DNA of 64,000 nt, from contig NZ_KE136363.1 of NCBI RefSeq assembly GCF_000406965.1, positions 337,505-401,504 of the forward strand, read 5' to 3'. The notes below the pieces were generated by a model. It saw only the letters and a program-made list of their open reading frames with translations, did no database searches and was not told where the DNA came from. This DNA is from Enterococcus avium ATCC 14025. GTDB taxonomy: Bacteria; Bacillota; Bacilli; Lactobacillales; Enterococcaceae. This document shows positions 1-8,736 of the stretch, in pieces. Each line of letters begins with the position of its first letter. Within the stretch, counting starts at the first letter, position 1. The position numbers and the translations under genes are program-made.

Positions 1-59
1 TCATCAAAAAATAAATGTTTATCTGTTAATCCGAGTAATTTTCTAGTATGATTATCCAT
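1..59 (-). CDS. ISL3-family transposase, N-terminal fragment (runs off window)
   Basis: Reading leftward from the ATG at 59 gives MDNHTRKLLGLTDKHLFFD, a typical ISL3 transposase N terminus. An AAAGGAG ribosome binding site lies about 8 nt upstream on the minus strand. Only 19 complete codons are inside the window, so whether the transposase is intact cannot be judged. It differs in sequence from the transposase at 7321, so the two elements belong to the same family but are not the same IS. Confidence 0.7.
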   Translation of the reverse strand, partial: MDNHTRKLLGLTDKHLFFD

Positions 60-199
60 TGAGAGACTCCTTTGGTAGGGTGACGTTTTGGTCGACTAAA
101 TTTTACCAAAAGTGAGTCTCTTTTTGAGTTGAAACGAAGAAAAAAGTGTTAGTAGAAAATCGCCTTCGATTTTCCACCAACACAAAATATTATAGAACC
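1..199 (-). mobile_element. ISL3-family insertion sequence, left end (partial)
   Basis: On the minus strand the stretch starts at 199 with GGTTCTATAATATTTTGTGT. This closely matches the terminal repeat of the complete ISL3 element at 7189 (GGCTCTATAATATCTAGTGT), which suggests 199 is the outer boundary of a second, related element. Inside lie an imperfect inverted repeat (about 147-184), a ribosome binding site and the first codons of a transposase. The rest of the element lies left of the window. Confidence 0.75.
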
Positions 200-200
200 T

Positions 201-243
201 AAAAAAGTGAGGCTCTTCTCAAAGAATGAGAGCCTCACTTTTT
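201..243. terminator. Rho-independent terminator
   Basis: AAGTGAGGCTCT pairs with AGAGCCTCACTT and A/T runs flank both sides. It lies directly behind the stop of the small minus-strand gene at 244 and can work in both directions. Confidence 0.85.
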
Positions 244-468
244 CTATTCTTTTTCTGTTTTACGTTCAGTTTCTTTCATAGCTGGATCTTCATAGATAGC
301 GCCGGCTTCCGTTTTTCCCAGTTTTTCTAAAACACTAGGCTCATGTTCGTCTTTGCGATTTTCCTTCTTTTTCTCTGTTTCCTCTTCGGTTGCTTTGATT
401 GCAGGATCTTGATTACGATCACCAGCAGAAACTTTCCCCATGTTTTCAGTTAGTTCTTTTTTATCCAT
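244..468 (-). CDS. Small highly charged protein with an internal duplication
   Basis: No family is recognised with confidence. The protein is about 74 residues, rich in Glu and Lys, with no hydrophobic segment and so probably cytosolic. It contains two copies of a roughly 25-residue unit, each of the form GK-x2-AG-x4-DPA-x-K-x-TE-x2-TEK, separated by a Lys/Glu-rich linker. I chose the ATG at 468 rather than the one at 474 because the AGGTGG ribosome binding site abuts 474 but is spaced 6 nt from 468. It has its own terminator and sits alone between an IS end and the divergent murI gene. Confidence 0.6.
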   Translation of the reverse strand: MDKKELTENMGKVSAGDRNQDPAIKATEEETEKKKENRKDEHEPSVLEKLGKTEAGAIYEDPAMKETERKTEKE

Positions 469-608
469 TTTCATCCACCTCTCTCAGAATTAGTGTAGCA
501 TTAATTGTTATTCATTCAAAAGAAAACGCTTTTTATAAGTCGGGGTTCTAGGGCTTGAAATATTTCGTTAAAAAGTGGAAAATAAGATGAAACTTGTAAC
601 AAGATAGG

Positions 609-1430
609 ATGAGCGTTTTGTCAAATGAAAGACCAATTGGATTTATTGATTCTGGCGTAGGCGGTTTGACGGTAGTCAAGGAAGCCATGCGTCAGCTACC
701 TAATGAAGAAATCTTATATCTTGGAGATACGGCTCGTTGTCCGTATGGTCCTCGACCAGCCGAGCAAGTCATTGAGTTTACCTGGCAGATGACTCGTTTT
801 TTATTGAAGAAAAATATAAAGATGCTTGTGATCGCCTGCAACACTGCAACGGCGGTAGCGTTAGATGAAATCAAAAAGGCTGTTGATATTCCTGTGATTG
901 GTGTGATACAACCTGGTTCGCGCGCAGCATTAAAAGCCAGTAACACAGGACGTATTGGAATTATCGGAACATTAGGAACGGTCAAAAGTGGTTCTTATAA
1001 ACATGAGCTGCAAGAAAAAGCACCGGACACTTATGTATCCAGTCTGGCTTGTCCGAAATTTGTTCCGATTGTGGAAAGTAATCAGTTTAATAGCTCAGTA
1101 GCGAAAAAAATTGTTTCGCAAACACTGGCGCCTTTAAAAAAAGAAAAATTGGATACATTAATCTTAGGATGTACCCATTACCCATTATTACGCCCAATTA
1201 TTCAGAATGTGATTGGTCAACAGGTGACATTAATTGATTCTGGGGCGGAAACCGTTAATGATGTTAGTACATTATTGGATTATTTCAATTTGAATAATTA
1301 TGAACAAGTTGAAACAAAATCGAGATCTTTTTACACAACCGGCTCACCTAAGATGTTTAAAGATATCGCTGGTGAATGGTTAGATATTACGAATTTGAAT
1401 GTGACACACATTGATTTAGGAGGAGAATAA
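609..1430 (+). CDS. murI: Glutamate racemase
   Basis: Interconverts L- and D-glutamate to supply D-Glu for peptidoglycan. Visible motifs are the N-terminal [11 protein letters not shown], the first catalytic cysteine in VIACNTATA and the second in GCTHYPLL. The length of 273 residues is normal for the family. The ATG at 609 overlaps its only Shine-Dalgarno-like sequence; a TTG at 618 in the same frame has AGGATGAG at better spacing and may be the true start. It is followed after 1 nt by rph-rdgB, the same order as racE...rph-ysnA-ysnB in Bacillus, so cotranscription is likely. Confidence 0.95.
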   Translation: MSVLSNERPIGFIDSGVGGLTVVKEAMRQLPNEEILYLGDTARCPYGPRPAEQVIEFTWQMTRFLLKKNIKMLVIACNTATAVALDEIKKAVDIPVIGVIQPGSRAALKASNTGRIGIIGTLGTVKSGSYKHELQEKAPDTYVSSLACPKFVPIVESNQFNSSVAKKIVSQTLAPLKKEKLDTLILGCTHYPLLRPIIQNVIGQQVTLIDSGAETVNDVSTLLDYFNLNNYEQVETKSRSFYTTGSPKMFKDIAGEWLDITNLNVTHIDLGGE

Positions 1431-1431
1431 C

Positions 1432-2769
1432 TTGCGACATGATGGAAGAGCGGTCCAGCAATTACGGCCGATTAAGATTGAAACGAATGTTTTTAAACAT
1501 CCTGAAGGATCAGTCGTCATTTCTTTTGGCGATACCAAAGTAATTTGTTCAGCAACACTAGAAGATTCAGTTCCGCCGTTTTTACGTGGCAGTGGATCCG
1601 GTTGGGTGACAGCTGAGTACAGTATGCTCCCAAGGGCAACTAATACGCGAAATAGGCGTGAAAGCGCAAAGGGAAAACTATCAGGACGGACGATGGAGAT
1701 TCAACGTTTAATCGGACGTTCTTTACGTGCCGTGATTGATTTAGAAAAATTGGGTGAACGCAGTATCATTGTGGACTGTGATGTCATCCAAGCTGATGGT
1801 GGTACGAGAACAGCCAGCATTACTGGTGGATTCGTCGCCTTGCGTTTAGCTGTTAACAAATTGTTAGCCAGTGGTGAACTAGCAGAAGATCCAATTAAAG
1901 AACATTTAGCGGCAATTAGTGTCGGAATGCTACCAGATGGAACTGTCGTGACTGATTTAGACTATCTAGAAGACTCTTCGGCTGCAGTTGATATGAATCT
2001 CGTAATGACTGAATCTGGCCGTTTCGTGGAGATTCAGGGTACCGGTGAAGAAGCTACTTTCAATGATGATGAGTTGAACGCGTTGATTTTACATGGCAAA
2101 GCCGGAATTGCTGAATTAATAGCTTATCAAAAGGAAGCTCTTTTCGAAGCAGTAGAAATAGAAAAAAAAACAATCGTAATTGCTACACGTAATCCAGGAA
2201 AGGCTAAAGAATTTGCGGCTTTATTCGCAAAGGAAGGCTATCAAATCAAAACACTATTAGATTATCCTGATTTGCCAGATGTCGAAGAAACAGGAACAAC
2301 CTTCGAAGAAAATGCTCGATTGAAAGCAGAAACGATTGCACAGCTTTTACAGCAGCCGGTCTTAGCGGATGATTCTGGTTTAGTCGTTGATGCGCTAAAT
2401 GGTATGCCTGGAATTTTTTCTGCTCGTTTTGCTGGAGAACGAAAAAGTGACGCCGCAAATAATGCGAAGCTACTTCATGAATTAACGAATGTTCCTGATG
2501 AGCAAAGAACTGCACACTTCCACTGCACCTTGGTCTTTGCGGCACCACAAAAGGAAAGCCTAGTGGTGGAGGCGGATTGGGATGGCCGAATCGCGCGAAT
2601 TCCACAAGGAGATAATGGTTTCGGCTATGACCCATTATTTATTGTTCCTGGCTATGATAAAACATCTGCTGAATTGACCTCTGAAGAAAAGAATAAAATC
2701 AGTCATCGTGGGATGGCAGTCAAAGAATTAGAAAGAACTTGGAAAGAATGGCTGGAGGGGAATAAATGA
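1432..2769 (+). CDS. rph: Fused RNase PH / non-canonical purine NTP pyrophosphatase
   Basis: Residues about 1-240 are RNase PH, the phosphorolytic 3'-to-5' exoribonuclease that trims tRNA 3' ends. Residues about 248-445 are an RdgB/HAM1 domain ([41 protein letters not shown]) that hydrolyses dITP and XTP to keep damaged purines out of DNA. Bacilli such as B. subtilis encode these as adjacent genes rph and ysnA; here they are one 445-residue chain. The start is TTG with AGGAGGAG upstream. It overlaps the next gene by ATGA. Confidence 0.95.
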   Translation: MRHDGRAVQQLRPIKIETNVFKHPEGSVVISFGDTKVICSATLEDSVPPFLRGSGSGWVTAEYSMLPRATNTRNRRESAKGKLSGRTMEIQRLIGRSLRAVIDLEKLGERSIIVDCDVIQADGGTRTASITGGFVALRLAVNKLLASGELAEDPIKEHLAAISVGMLPDGTVVTDLDYLEDSSAAVDMNLVMTESGRFVEIQGTGEEATFNDDELNALILHGKAGIAELIAYQKEALFEAVEIEKKTIVIATRNPGKAKEFAALFAKEGYQIKTLLDYPDLPDVEETGTTFEENARLKAETIAQLLQQPVLADDSGLVVDALNGMPGIFSARFAGERKSDAANNAKLLHELTNVPDEQRTAHFHCTLVFAAPQKESLVVEADWDGRIARIPQGDNGFGYDPLFIVPGYDKTSAELTSEEKNKISHRGMAVKELERTWKEWLEGNK

Positions 2770-3278
2770 AGTATTTAATCGTTAGTGATAACCACGGTGA
2801 TCGCAACATCTTAGTTGAGATCGTTAATCGCTATGTTGATAGGGTCGATCATATGTTTCATTGCGGTGACTCAGAATTGAAAGCAAATGATGAGCTATGG
2901 GAACATTTCACGGTCGTTACTGGAAATTGTGATTATGATCCTGGATATAAAAAGGAACAAGTTGTTTCAATCGGTGATGATGTTATTTACATGACTCATG
3001 GACATTTATCAAATGTACGTTTTGGACTTACGATGCTTTCTTTACAAGCTCAAGAGGCGGGAGCGAATATTGCTTTGTTTGGACATATCCACCAAGCAGT
3101 AGCGGAGCTTGATAAAAATATTTTATTCGTAAATCCTGGTAGTATCTCACAGCCACGTGGACCTGTGCGTATCCCAAGTTATGCGATCATTGACAGCGAG
3201 AACAATGAATATCGTATTCAATACTATAATCGTGCCCATCAACCGATTGAAGAGTTAGCTGCAACCTTTGAACGTTAG
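2766..3278 (+). CDS. YfcE/MJ0936-type metallophosphodiesterase
   Basis: A calcineurin-like phosphoesterase of 170 residues, homologous in position and motifs to B. subtilis YsnB. Metal-binding motifs run in order: SDNHGD at the N terminus, GD in HCGDSE, GNCDYD, THGH, GHIHQ and NPGSIS. Relatives hydrolyse phosphodiesters with Mn2+ in vitro; the physiological substrate is not established. It shares ATGA with the end of rph-rdgB, so the two are translationally coupled. Confidence 0.9.
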   Translation: MKYLIVSDNHGDRNILVEIVNRYVDRVDHMFHCGDSELKANDELWEHFTVVTGNCDYDPGYKKEQVVSIGDDVIYMTHGHLSNVRFGLTMLSLQAQEAGANIALFGHIHQAVAELDKNILFVNPGSISQPRGPVRIPSYAIIDSENNEYRIQYYNRAHQPIEELAATFER

Positions 3279-3369
3279 TTCCTAATTTTTATTAAATTTT
3301 TGGTGAAATACCGCTTTCTTTTTGCCGTTACGGTAAAATAAGGTGAAGATATTAGAACGGAGGCGTCAT

Positions 3370-3858
3370 ATGATTAGTCCCGCAATTGAACAATTAATGA
3401 TGGAACATGAGGAAACCATGATGATTCCGGCAGAAAATGTTGCAAATGTGATGAAGGAACATCCATTAGAGCATGCGTTACTGCTGTTGTCGCAGGCTGG
3501 ATATTCAACGATTCCAGTTTTAGATAAAGAGGATCATTTTGTTGGTTTATTGAGCTTGAATGACATTGTAAAAAAAATGTTAGGGATCGATGGTATTGAT
3601 ACATCCAATTTGGAAGAGTTAACTGTTGCGGATGTCATGAAAACAGATGTTGCAGTGATGCGCCCAGATGCCGAACTAGAAGACATTTTACATTTATTAG
3701 TAGATGCTTCTTTCTTACCTGTGTTGGATCACAACGGGGTATTCTGTGGAATCGTAACACGTAGAGAAATTTTAAAGGCGGTAAATTATACCTTTCATGC
3801 TTTTCAGCGGAAAAATCCTGAAACTCAATTAATTTTTCACGCGAATTCATCAAACTAA
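3370..3858 (+). CDS. Paired CBS-domain protein, CbpB/DarB (YkuL)-like
   Basis: A protein of 162 residues made almost entirely of two CBS motifs (about residues 20-80 and 95-145). The CbpB/DarB family binds cyclic di-AMP and regulates the (p)ppGpp synthetase Rel and pyruvate carboxylase in Listeria and Bacillus. Membership here is inferred from length and architecture. I prefer the ATG at 3370, with AACGGAGGCG upstream, over an in-frame GTG at 3343 that has no good ribosome binding site. It is monocistronic with its own terminator. Confidence 0.75.
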   Translation: MISPAIEQLMMEHEETMMIPAENVANVMKEHPLEHALLLLSQAGYSTIPVLDKEDHFVGLLSLNDIVKKMLGIDGIDTSNLEELTVADVMKTDVAVMRPDAELEDILHLLVDASFLPVLDHNGVFCGIVTRREILKAVNYTFHAFQRKNPETQLIFHANSSN

Positions 3859-3880
3859 CTAAAAAACTGAATTTTATATA

Positions 3881-3925
3881 GAACAGACTCTAAGCAAGTA
3901 CTTAAAGTGGAGTCTGTTCTTTTTG
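3881..3925 (+). terminator. Rho-independent terminator
   Basis: GAACAGACTC at 3881-3890 pairs perfectly with GAGTCTGTTC at 3910-3919 and is followed by a T run. It ends the CBS-protein transcript. Confidence 0.9.
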
Positions 3926-3970
3926 TGTGAAATAAATCTCTTAGCTTTTTAAATGATGGATACAGATAAA

Positions 3971-4032
3971 TTGACATTCGGCAATAGGCATGCTATTTTA
4001 ATCAAGTGTTTAAACAGTAACCATTACGGTTA
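3971..4032 (+). promoter_or_regulatory. Promoter and Zur-like operator of the alternative S14 gene
   Basis: TTGACA at 3971-3976 is followed after 17 nt by TATTTT at 3994-3999. Just downstream, 4012-4032 carries an imperfect palindrome whose core (GTAA-CC-ATTACGGTTA) resembles the Bacillus Zur box AAATCGTAAT-N-ATTACGATTT. Position and match fit zinc-dependent repression of the zinc-free ribosomal protein gene behind it. Confidence 0.65.
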
Positions 4033-4063
4033 AGCTTGATTGAATAAAAAATAGGAGAAATCA

Positions 4064-4333
4064 ATGGCAAAAAAATCTAAAATTATTAAGATGCAAAAGC
4101 AACAAGCTTTGATTGAACGTTACGCTGAAGAACGTCTAAAATTAAAAGCTGCTAGAGATTACGAGGGATTAGCAAAATTACCCCGGGATTCAAATCCTAA
4201 TCGATTAAAGTCCCGTGATTTAATCGATGGCCGACCAAGAGGCTACATGCGAAAATTCGGTATGTCACGAATCAAATTTCGTGAATTAGCTCATAAGGGG
4301 CAAATTCCCGGTGTTAAAAAAGCGAGTTGGTAA
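4064..4333 (+). CDS. rpsN2: Zinc-independent ribosomal protein bS14 (alternative form)
   Basis: A protein of 89 residues with the S14 C-terminal signature [20 protein letters not shown]. It lacks the CxxC pairs of the short zinc-binding S14 and has the longer N-terminal half of the zinc-free form. In Bacillus the equivalent yhzA/rpsNB replaces the zinc form in the 30S subunit during zinc starvation under Zur control. A Zur-like box upstream supports the same role here. The start is ATG with AGGAG 8 nt upstream, and the gene is monocistronic. Confidence 0.92.
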   Translation: MAKKSKIIKMQKQQALIERYAEERLKLKAARDYEGLAKLPRDSNPNRLKSRDLIDGRPRGYMRKFGMSRIKFRELAHKGQIPGVKKASW

Positions 4334-4422
4334 AAAAGCCATAAGCTAGTCAATTCTGGAAGATTTCCTACTCCAATTTTGTTAAACTGAAAGTATTCAA
4401 CAAAGTGGAGAGGAGAGATAGT

Positions 4423-5013
4423 GTGAAAACGGCCCTATTTGTTTTGTTAGATCAATATGCTGATTGGGAAGCAGCGTATCTGTTGAGTCTGCTGAATCAA
4501 AGAGACGATTGGCAAATCCAGACTGCTTCAAATTTACCTCTGGTACATTCAATCGGTGGATTGCAAACAACAGTTGATCTAAATTTTTCAGAAATTGATC
4601 AGATGCATCATTTGCTTGTTTTGATTGGCGGTGATTCTTGGAATATTCAAAATCAAGAACTTTATCGAATGATCGAAAAACAGCTAAACAATAATTTACC
4701 AGTTGCTGGGATTTGTGGTGCAGTAGATTATCTTGCTTTTCATGGTTTTTTAGAAGGGTATAAGCATACAGGAAATAGTCGTGTTTCGTGGCAGGATTTT
4801 CAAAACTATCGGTCTCCTGAGAACTTTATAGAAAGGCAGGCCGTCAGTGATCGAAATCTTGTTACAGCAAACGGAACAGCAGCGTTAGATTTTACTGAGT
4901 TTGTCTTACAATTAATCGGAGATAGTCTGATTGAAGCGAAAAAAGAAGTTGATTTATATCGTTTAGGGTATTATGGTTATCGGGAAAAATATGGGTATCC
5001 ATTTGATCAATAA
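4423..5013 (+). CDS. DJ-1/PfpI-family glutamine amidotransferase-like protein
   Basis: A class I glutamine amidotransferase-like fold of about 196 residues. A nucleophile-elbow cysteine is visible in AGICGAVDYLA near residue 105, and LIGGDSW precedes it as in DJ-1/PfpI enzymes. Family members include chaperone-like, deglycase and protease-like proteins, and the activity here is unknown. I chose the GTG at 4423 because GGAGAGGAGAG lies about 7 nt upstream; an in-frame GTG at 4405 has no such signal. It is convergent with mscS, sharing a bidirectional terminator. Confidence 0.8.
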   Translation: MKTALFVLLDQYADWEAAYLLSLLNQRDDWQIQTASNLPLVHSIGGLQTTVDLNFSEIDQMHHLLVLIGGDSWNIQNQELYRMIEKQLNNNLPVAGICGAVDYLAFHGFLEGYKHTGNSRVSWQDFQNYRSPENFIERQAVSDRNLVTANGTAALDFTEFVLQLIGDSLIEAKKEVDLYRLGYYGYREKYGYPFDQ

Positions 5014-5059
5014 AAAAGAAGTTCATTCCATGAATTTATCATGGAGCGAACTTCTTTTT
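5013..5059. terminator. Bidirectional terminator
   Basis: AAAAAGAAGTTC at 5013-5024 pairs with GAACTTCTTTTT at 5048-5059. The A run on one side and T run on the other serve both convergent genes. Confidence 0.88.
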
Positions 5060-5972
5060 ATTTTCCATACGCAACTGGATTATTGGGAATACTAAAACCG
5101 TTTTGAGTCAAGGTTTGGACATAAGCAGATAAAAATTCTTCCTGCAGCTTGTATTGTTTTCCATTTGTTACATACAGAATTGTTCGAATTGCATAGTTGC
5201 TATTGCCTAAGTCAACCATTCCGAATAGAGTAGGTCCATCAAAAATCTCATCCTTAAACTCGTCGGAAAGCTTTTGATTCGTTTCATCAATCAAGTGGAT
5301 AATCTTATCATATCCTTCGTCTGGTTGGATGCGAATATCAACCTTTACTTGCATATGGGCACGAGAAAGATTGCTGATGGTTGTAATGTTGCGATTAGGT
5401 ATAAAATGAACAGTTCCATCTGCAGATTTCATTTGCAGCATACGAATACCAACAGAGGTGACTGTTCCCTCAATTTGCAGATCGGTCAATCGAATATAGT
5501 CACCGACATCGATCTGTTGTTCCATAATAATGAAAAAACCAGTGATTATATCATTAGTGAACCCTTGTGCTCCCAAACCTATGGCAATTCCGGCAATTCC
5601 GGCACCCGCTAATAGTGAACCCACAGGAATACCAAGCGTATCCAAAATCGAATAAAGGAAAAAGAAAAAGAGTGTGTAAGAAAAGACGTTCATTGACAAA
5701 GCATGGATTGTTTCAACTCGAGTGGCATTATCTGCCATTTTCTTTTTCTGCCGATCAAAAGATTGATTGATCAAAAAGCTTCCGATTTTTCTAATTAGAT
5801 AAAATAGAATCAAAACAGCAATAATTGTCATGCCTTTTTGAATTAAAACTGAAAAAACGTGATCCCAATCAATCGATTGCCAATATTTTTGCCAAGCTGA
5901 CAATTGTTCCGTCGCCTGATCGACAACATTGGTAGTGCTGGAATCCACTGTTTGTGTTGTAAATAAAACCAT
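5058..5972 (-). CDS. mscS: Small-conductance mechanosensitive channel (MscS family)
   Basis: A membrane channel of 304 residues that releases solutes on hypo-osmotic shock. Residues about 40-65 and 90-115 form membrane helices. A Gly/Ala-rich pore helix follows (AGAGIAGIAIGLGAQGFT, about residues 124-141), then the MscS beta domain with DVGDYIRL. The C-terminal alpha/beta domain is present, so the gene looks complete. It is transcribed alone and ends inside the bidirectional terminator shared with the DJ-1-like gene. Confidence 0.9.
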   Translation of the reverse strand: MVLFTTQTVDSSTTNVVDQATEQLSAWQKYWQSIDWDHVFSVLIQKGMTIIAVLILFYLIRKIGSFLINQSFDRQKKKMADNATRVETIHALSMNVFSYTLFFFFLYSILDTLGIPVGSLLAGAGIAGIAIGLGAQGFTNDIITGFFIIMEQQIDVGDYIRLTDLQIEGTVTSVGIRMLQMKSADGTVHFIPNRNITTISNLSRAHMQVKVDIRIQPDEGYDKIIHLIDETNQKLSDEFKDEIFDGPTLFGMVDLGNSNYAIRTILYVTNGKQYKLQEEFLSAYVQTLTQNGFSIPNNPVAYGK

Positions 5973-6129
5973 AAGCCACTCCCATTAGATTAATAAAAAT
6001 AGTGTAACAATCTTTCGCTTTTCTGTCGACTAGGGAAAACAAACCTTCATTTTCTTTTTATTGAAAAAAATCATGACAACGATGAAAGAAAGTGATAGAC
6101 TAACATTTAAATAAGAAGGAGATGATAGA

Positions 6130-7143
6130 ATGGTGAATATAAAATGGGAAGAGTTAGGCTTTGATTATATCAAGACACCTTTCCGCTATATTTCTCATTG
6201 GAAAAATGGGCAATGGGATGATGGCGTATTAACAGAGGATAACACCATCACCATTAATGAAGGCTCGACATGTCTCCATTATGGTCAAGAATGTTTTGAA
6301 GGATTAAAGGCATATCGTCGAAAGGATGGAAAAATTAATTTATTCCGACCAGATGAGAACTCAAAACGTTTGAATAAGAGTGCTGAACGTCTTCAGATGC
6401 CAGCCGTTCCAGAAGACAAGTTTATCGATGCAGTGAAACAAGTTGTAAATGCTAATGAAGAATATGTACCTCCGTATGGTACTGGAGCAACTTTATATCT
6501 ACGCCCTTATTTAATTGGCGTAGGTCCAAATATTGGGATCGTTCCTGCACCAGAATATATATTTGGCGTATTTTGTATGCCAGTTGGGCCGTATTTTAAA
6601 GGTGGATTAGCACCAAGCAATTTCATTGTTTCCGAATATGATAGAGCCGCACCATTTGGAACTGGAGCAGCGAAGGTAGGCGGAAATTATGCGGCGAGTT
6701 TATTGCCTGGTCAAATCGCACACGACCGTAATTTTTCGGATTGTATTTATTTAGACCCAGCAACGCATACAAAGATTGAAGAAGTCGGATCAGCAAACTT
6801 TTTCGGAATTACAAGGGATAATCAATTTGTCACACCAAAATCTCCATCGATTCTGCCAAGCATTACGAAATACTCCTTGCTGTATCTTTCTAGTGAACGC
6901 TTTGGTTTAGAGGCAATCGAAGGAGATGTTCGCTTGGATGAATTGGATAAATTTGCAGAAGCTGGAGCTTGCGGAACTGCGGCGATTATCGCACCGATTG
7001 CCGGAATTCAAAATGGCGATGATTTCCATGTCTTTTATAGTGAGACAGAAGTGGGGCCCGTAACGAAGAAATTGTACGATGAGCTGGTAGGTATTCAGTT
7101 TGGTGATGTTGAAGCGCCGGATGGTTGGATTTTTGAAGTCTAA
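6130..7143 (+). CDS. ilvE: Branched-chain amino acid aminotransferase
   Basis: A class IV PLP transaminase of 337 residues that interconverts Leu, Ile and Val with their 2-oxo acids. The PLP lysine lies in GAAKVGGNYA, with HYGQECFEGLKAYR near the N terminus and EVGSANFFGI and GTAAIIAPI further on as in BCATs. The start is ATG with AAGGAG about 10 nt upstream. It stands alone; its terminator is immediately followed by the ISL3 element, so its former convergent neighbour was fabI. Confidence 0.95.
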   Translation: MVNIKWEELGFDYIKTPFRYISHWKNGQWDDGVLTEDNTITINEGSTCLHYGQECFEGLKAYRRKDGKINLFRPDENSKRLNKSAERLQMPAVPEDKFIDAVKQVVNANEEYVPPYGTGATLYLRPYLIGVGPNIGIVPAPEYIFGVFCMPVGPYFKGGLAPSNFIVSEYDRAAPFGTGAAKVGGNYAASLLPGQIAHDRNFSDCIYLDPATHTKIEEVGSANFFGITRDNQFVTPKSPSILPSITKYSLLYLSSERFGLEAIEGDVRLDELDKFAEAGACGTAAIIAPIAGIQNGDDFHVFYSETEVGPVTKKLYDELVGIQFGDVEAPDGWIFEV

Positions 7144-7149
7144 TAAATT

Positions 7150-7187
7150 AAAAAAAAATCGTCGTTCATGGAGAACGGCGATTTTTG
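7150..7187. terminator. Terminator of ilvE, formerly shared with fabI
   Basis: AAATCGTCGTTC pairs with GAACGGCGATTT around the loop ATGGA. The longer A run is on the left, so in the minus direction it gives a strong T tract for transcripts coming from fabI. The IS element begins at 7189, directly after it. Confidence 0.8.
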
Positions 7188-7188
7188 A

Positions 7189-8722
7189 GGCTCTATAATA
7201 TCTAGTGTTGGTGACGCCTTCTGTTGCCAATACTTTTTCTTTTTTCTAATAAACGCAAACAGACACCTTGAAATCCTTTAGAATAAAGTCGACGAAAACC
7301 ATTCAAAGGAGTGTTTCAAGATGTCCTATTCAGAGTTTACCAAAGAGTTACTAGATATTCTAGACCTAAATCTTACCTTTCATGAAGATGCCTTTCGCAA
7401 AGAGCGCATCAATGACGAAACATGTTTTGTTTTTGATGGCACATTGACCTATCAACCAGAGGAATGCTTTCATTGCCACTATGAAAATGAGCAAACGATC
7501 ATTAAATGGGGCTGGAAAAAAGTATCCATCTTATTGAATGATGTCAGTAACTACAAGACCATTCTTCGGATTAACAAACAGCGCTTCAAATGTAAACACT
7601 GTGGAAAGACTTTTTTAGCAGAAGATTCAGTTAGTGATCGTCGCTGCTCCATTGCTCGCAGAGTCAAACAAGCCATTCTTGAGCTATTAAGCGAACCACT
7701 TTCTATGTCTTTGATCGCACGTATGAAGCACATTTCTCCGACCACTGTCATTCGAATACTTCGCAGCCTTCGGCCTAAAACCGTTTCTTTGAACCAGCCG
7801 TTACCAGAAGTGGTGTGTTTCGATGAATTCAAATCGGTGAAAAACGTCTCGGGAGCCATGAGCTTTGTCATGATGGACGGCAAGACCCATCAACTGATTG
7901 ATATTGTGGAAAATCGGCAACTCAATCCTTTACGCGACTATTTCTTGCGCTACCCTAGAAAAGTCCGTGAACAAGTACGTCTAGTGGTTTCAGATTTCTA
8001 TACACCCTATCGCACATTGGTGAAAGAGTGTTTTCCGAATGCCAGAATCGTCGCCGATCGCTTTCATATTAGCCAACACATCGGTCGGGCCTTTACCAAC
8101 CACCGAATTCAAGTAATGAAGACCTTTAAAAAAGGGGATCGTCGGTCGAAGCACTTAAAGAAATACTGGAGACTACTTCAAAAGAATGCGTGGGAATTGA
8201 ATGGTCAGCATCGCTACTGGCGTCCGTCATTTCGAGATCATCTGACAGAAGCGGAGATAGTCGATCGGCTATTATATTATGATGACTCCTTAAAGCGAGG
8301 CTACGAAGTCTACCAGGTTTTTCTTTCCGCTATCAGAAGACAAGATGTTCCTGAATTCGTCGCGCTCCTAAAAGAAGACTACAAGGAGTTGCCAGAGCAC
8401 TACCAACCAGTGTTCACGACCTTCAAGAAATATCGAACAGAAATCAAACGAGCGTTGCGAGTTCCCTATTCCAACGGCCCTATAGAATGTTTGAACAACC
8501 ATATCAAAGTACTAAAACGAATTGCCTATGGCTTTAGAAACTTTCAAAACTACCGAGAACGAATCTTTTTATATCGAGGAAAATATTTCAAGAAAACTAA
8601 GAACACTACCCAACTAACTAAAGCCAGAACAACAACACGGCTAGACAAAATAGCTGTCTAGCCGTGTGAGTATCTCGATTATTCTATTGAATTTCTTCAC
8701 CAACACTCATTGACGAAGAGCC
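7189..8722 (+). mobile_element. Complete ISL3-family insertion sequence, about 1534 bp
   Basis: The left end GGCTCTATAATATCTAGTGT and the inverted right end, which reads GGCTCTTCGTCAATGAGTGT on the minus strand, are imperfect terminal repeats of about 26 bp. Both continue with TGGTGA. The flanking octamers are ATTTTTGA (7181-7188) and TTTTTTGA (8723-8730), 7 of 8 identical, as expected for the 8-bp target duplication of ISL3 elements. One intact transposase gene fills the interior, so the element may be active. Confidence 0.88.
7321..8661 (+). CDS. ISL3-family transposase
   Basis: A DDE transposase of 446 residues, full length for the family. Two CxxC pairs near the N terminus (CFHCHY and CKHCGKTF) form the zinc-binding DNA-recognition domain, followed by a helix-turn-helix region. 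Candidate catalytic acids are D in VCFDEFKS (about residue 167), D in VVSDFYTPY (about 222) and E in NGPIECLNNHIK (about 388). The ATG is preceded by AAAGGAG. No frameshift or internal stop is seen. Confidence 0.92.
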   Translation: MSYSEFTKELLDILDLNLTFHEDAFRKERINDETCFVFDGTLTYQPEECFHCHYENEQTIIKWGWKKVSILLNDVSNYKTILRINKQRFKCKHCGKTFLAEDSVSDRRCSIARRVKQAILELLSEPLSMSLIARMKHISPTTVIRILRSLRPKTVSLNQPLPEVVCFDEFKSVKNVSGAMSFVMMDGKTHQLIDIVENRQLNPLRDYFLRYPRKVREQVRLVVSDFYTPYRTLVKECFPNARIVADRFHISQHIGRAFTNHRIQVMKTFKKGDRRSKHLKKYWRLLQKNAWELNGQHRYWRPSFRDHLTEAEIVDRLLYYDDSLKRGYEVYQVFLSAIRRQDVPEFVALLKEDYKELPEHYQPVFTTFKKYRTEIKRALRVPYSNGPIECLNNHIKVLKRIAYGFRNFQNYRERIFLYRGKYFKKTKNTTQLTKARTTTRLDKIAV

Positions 8723-8736
8723 TTTTTTGATATTGT

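Noticed and set aside
692-985. Minus-strand open frame inside murI
   Set aside because: It is antisense to a conserved gene, without ribosome binding site or protein-like composition.
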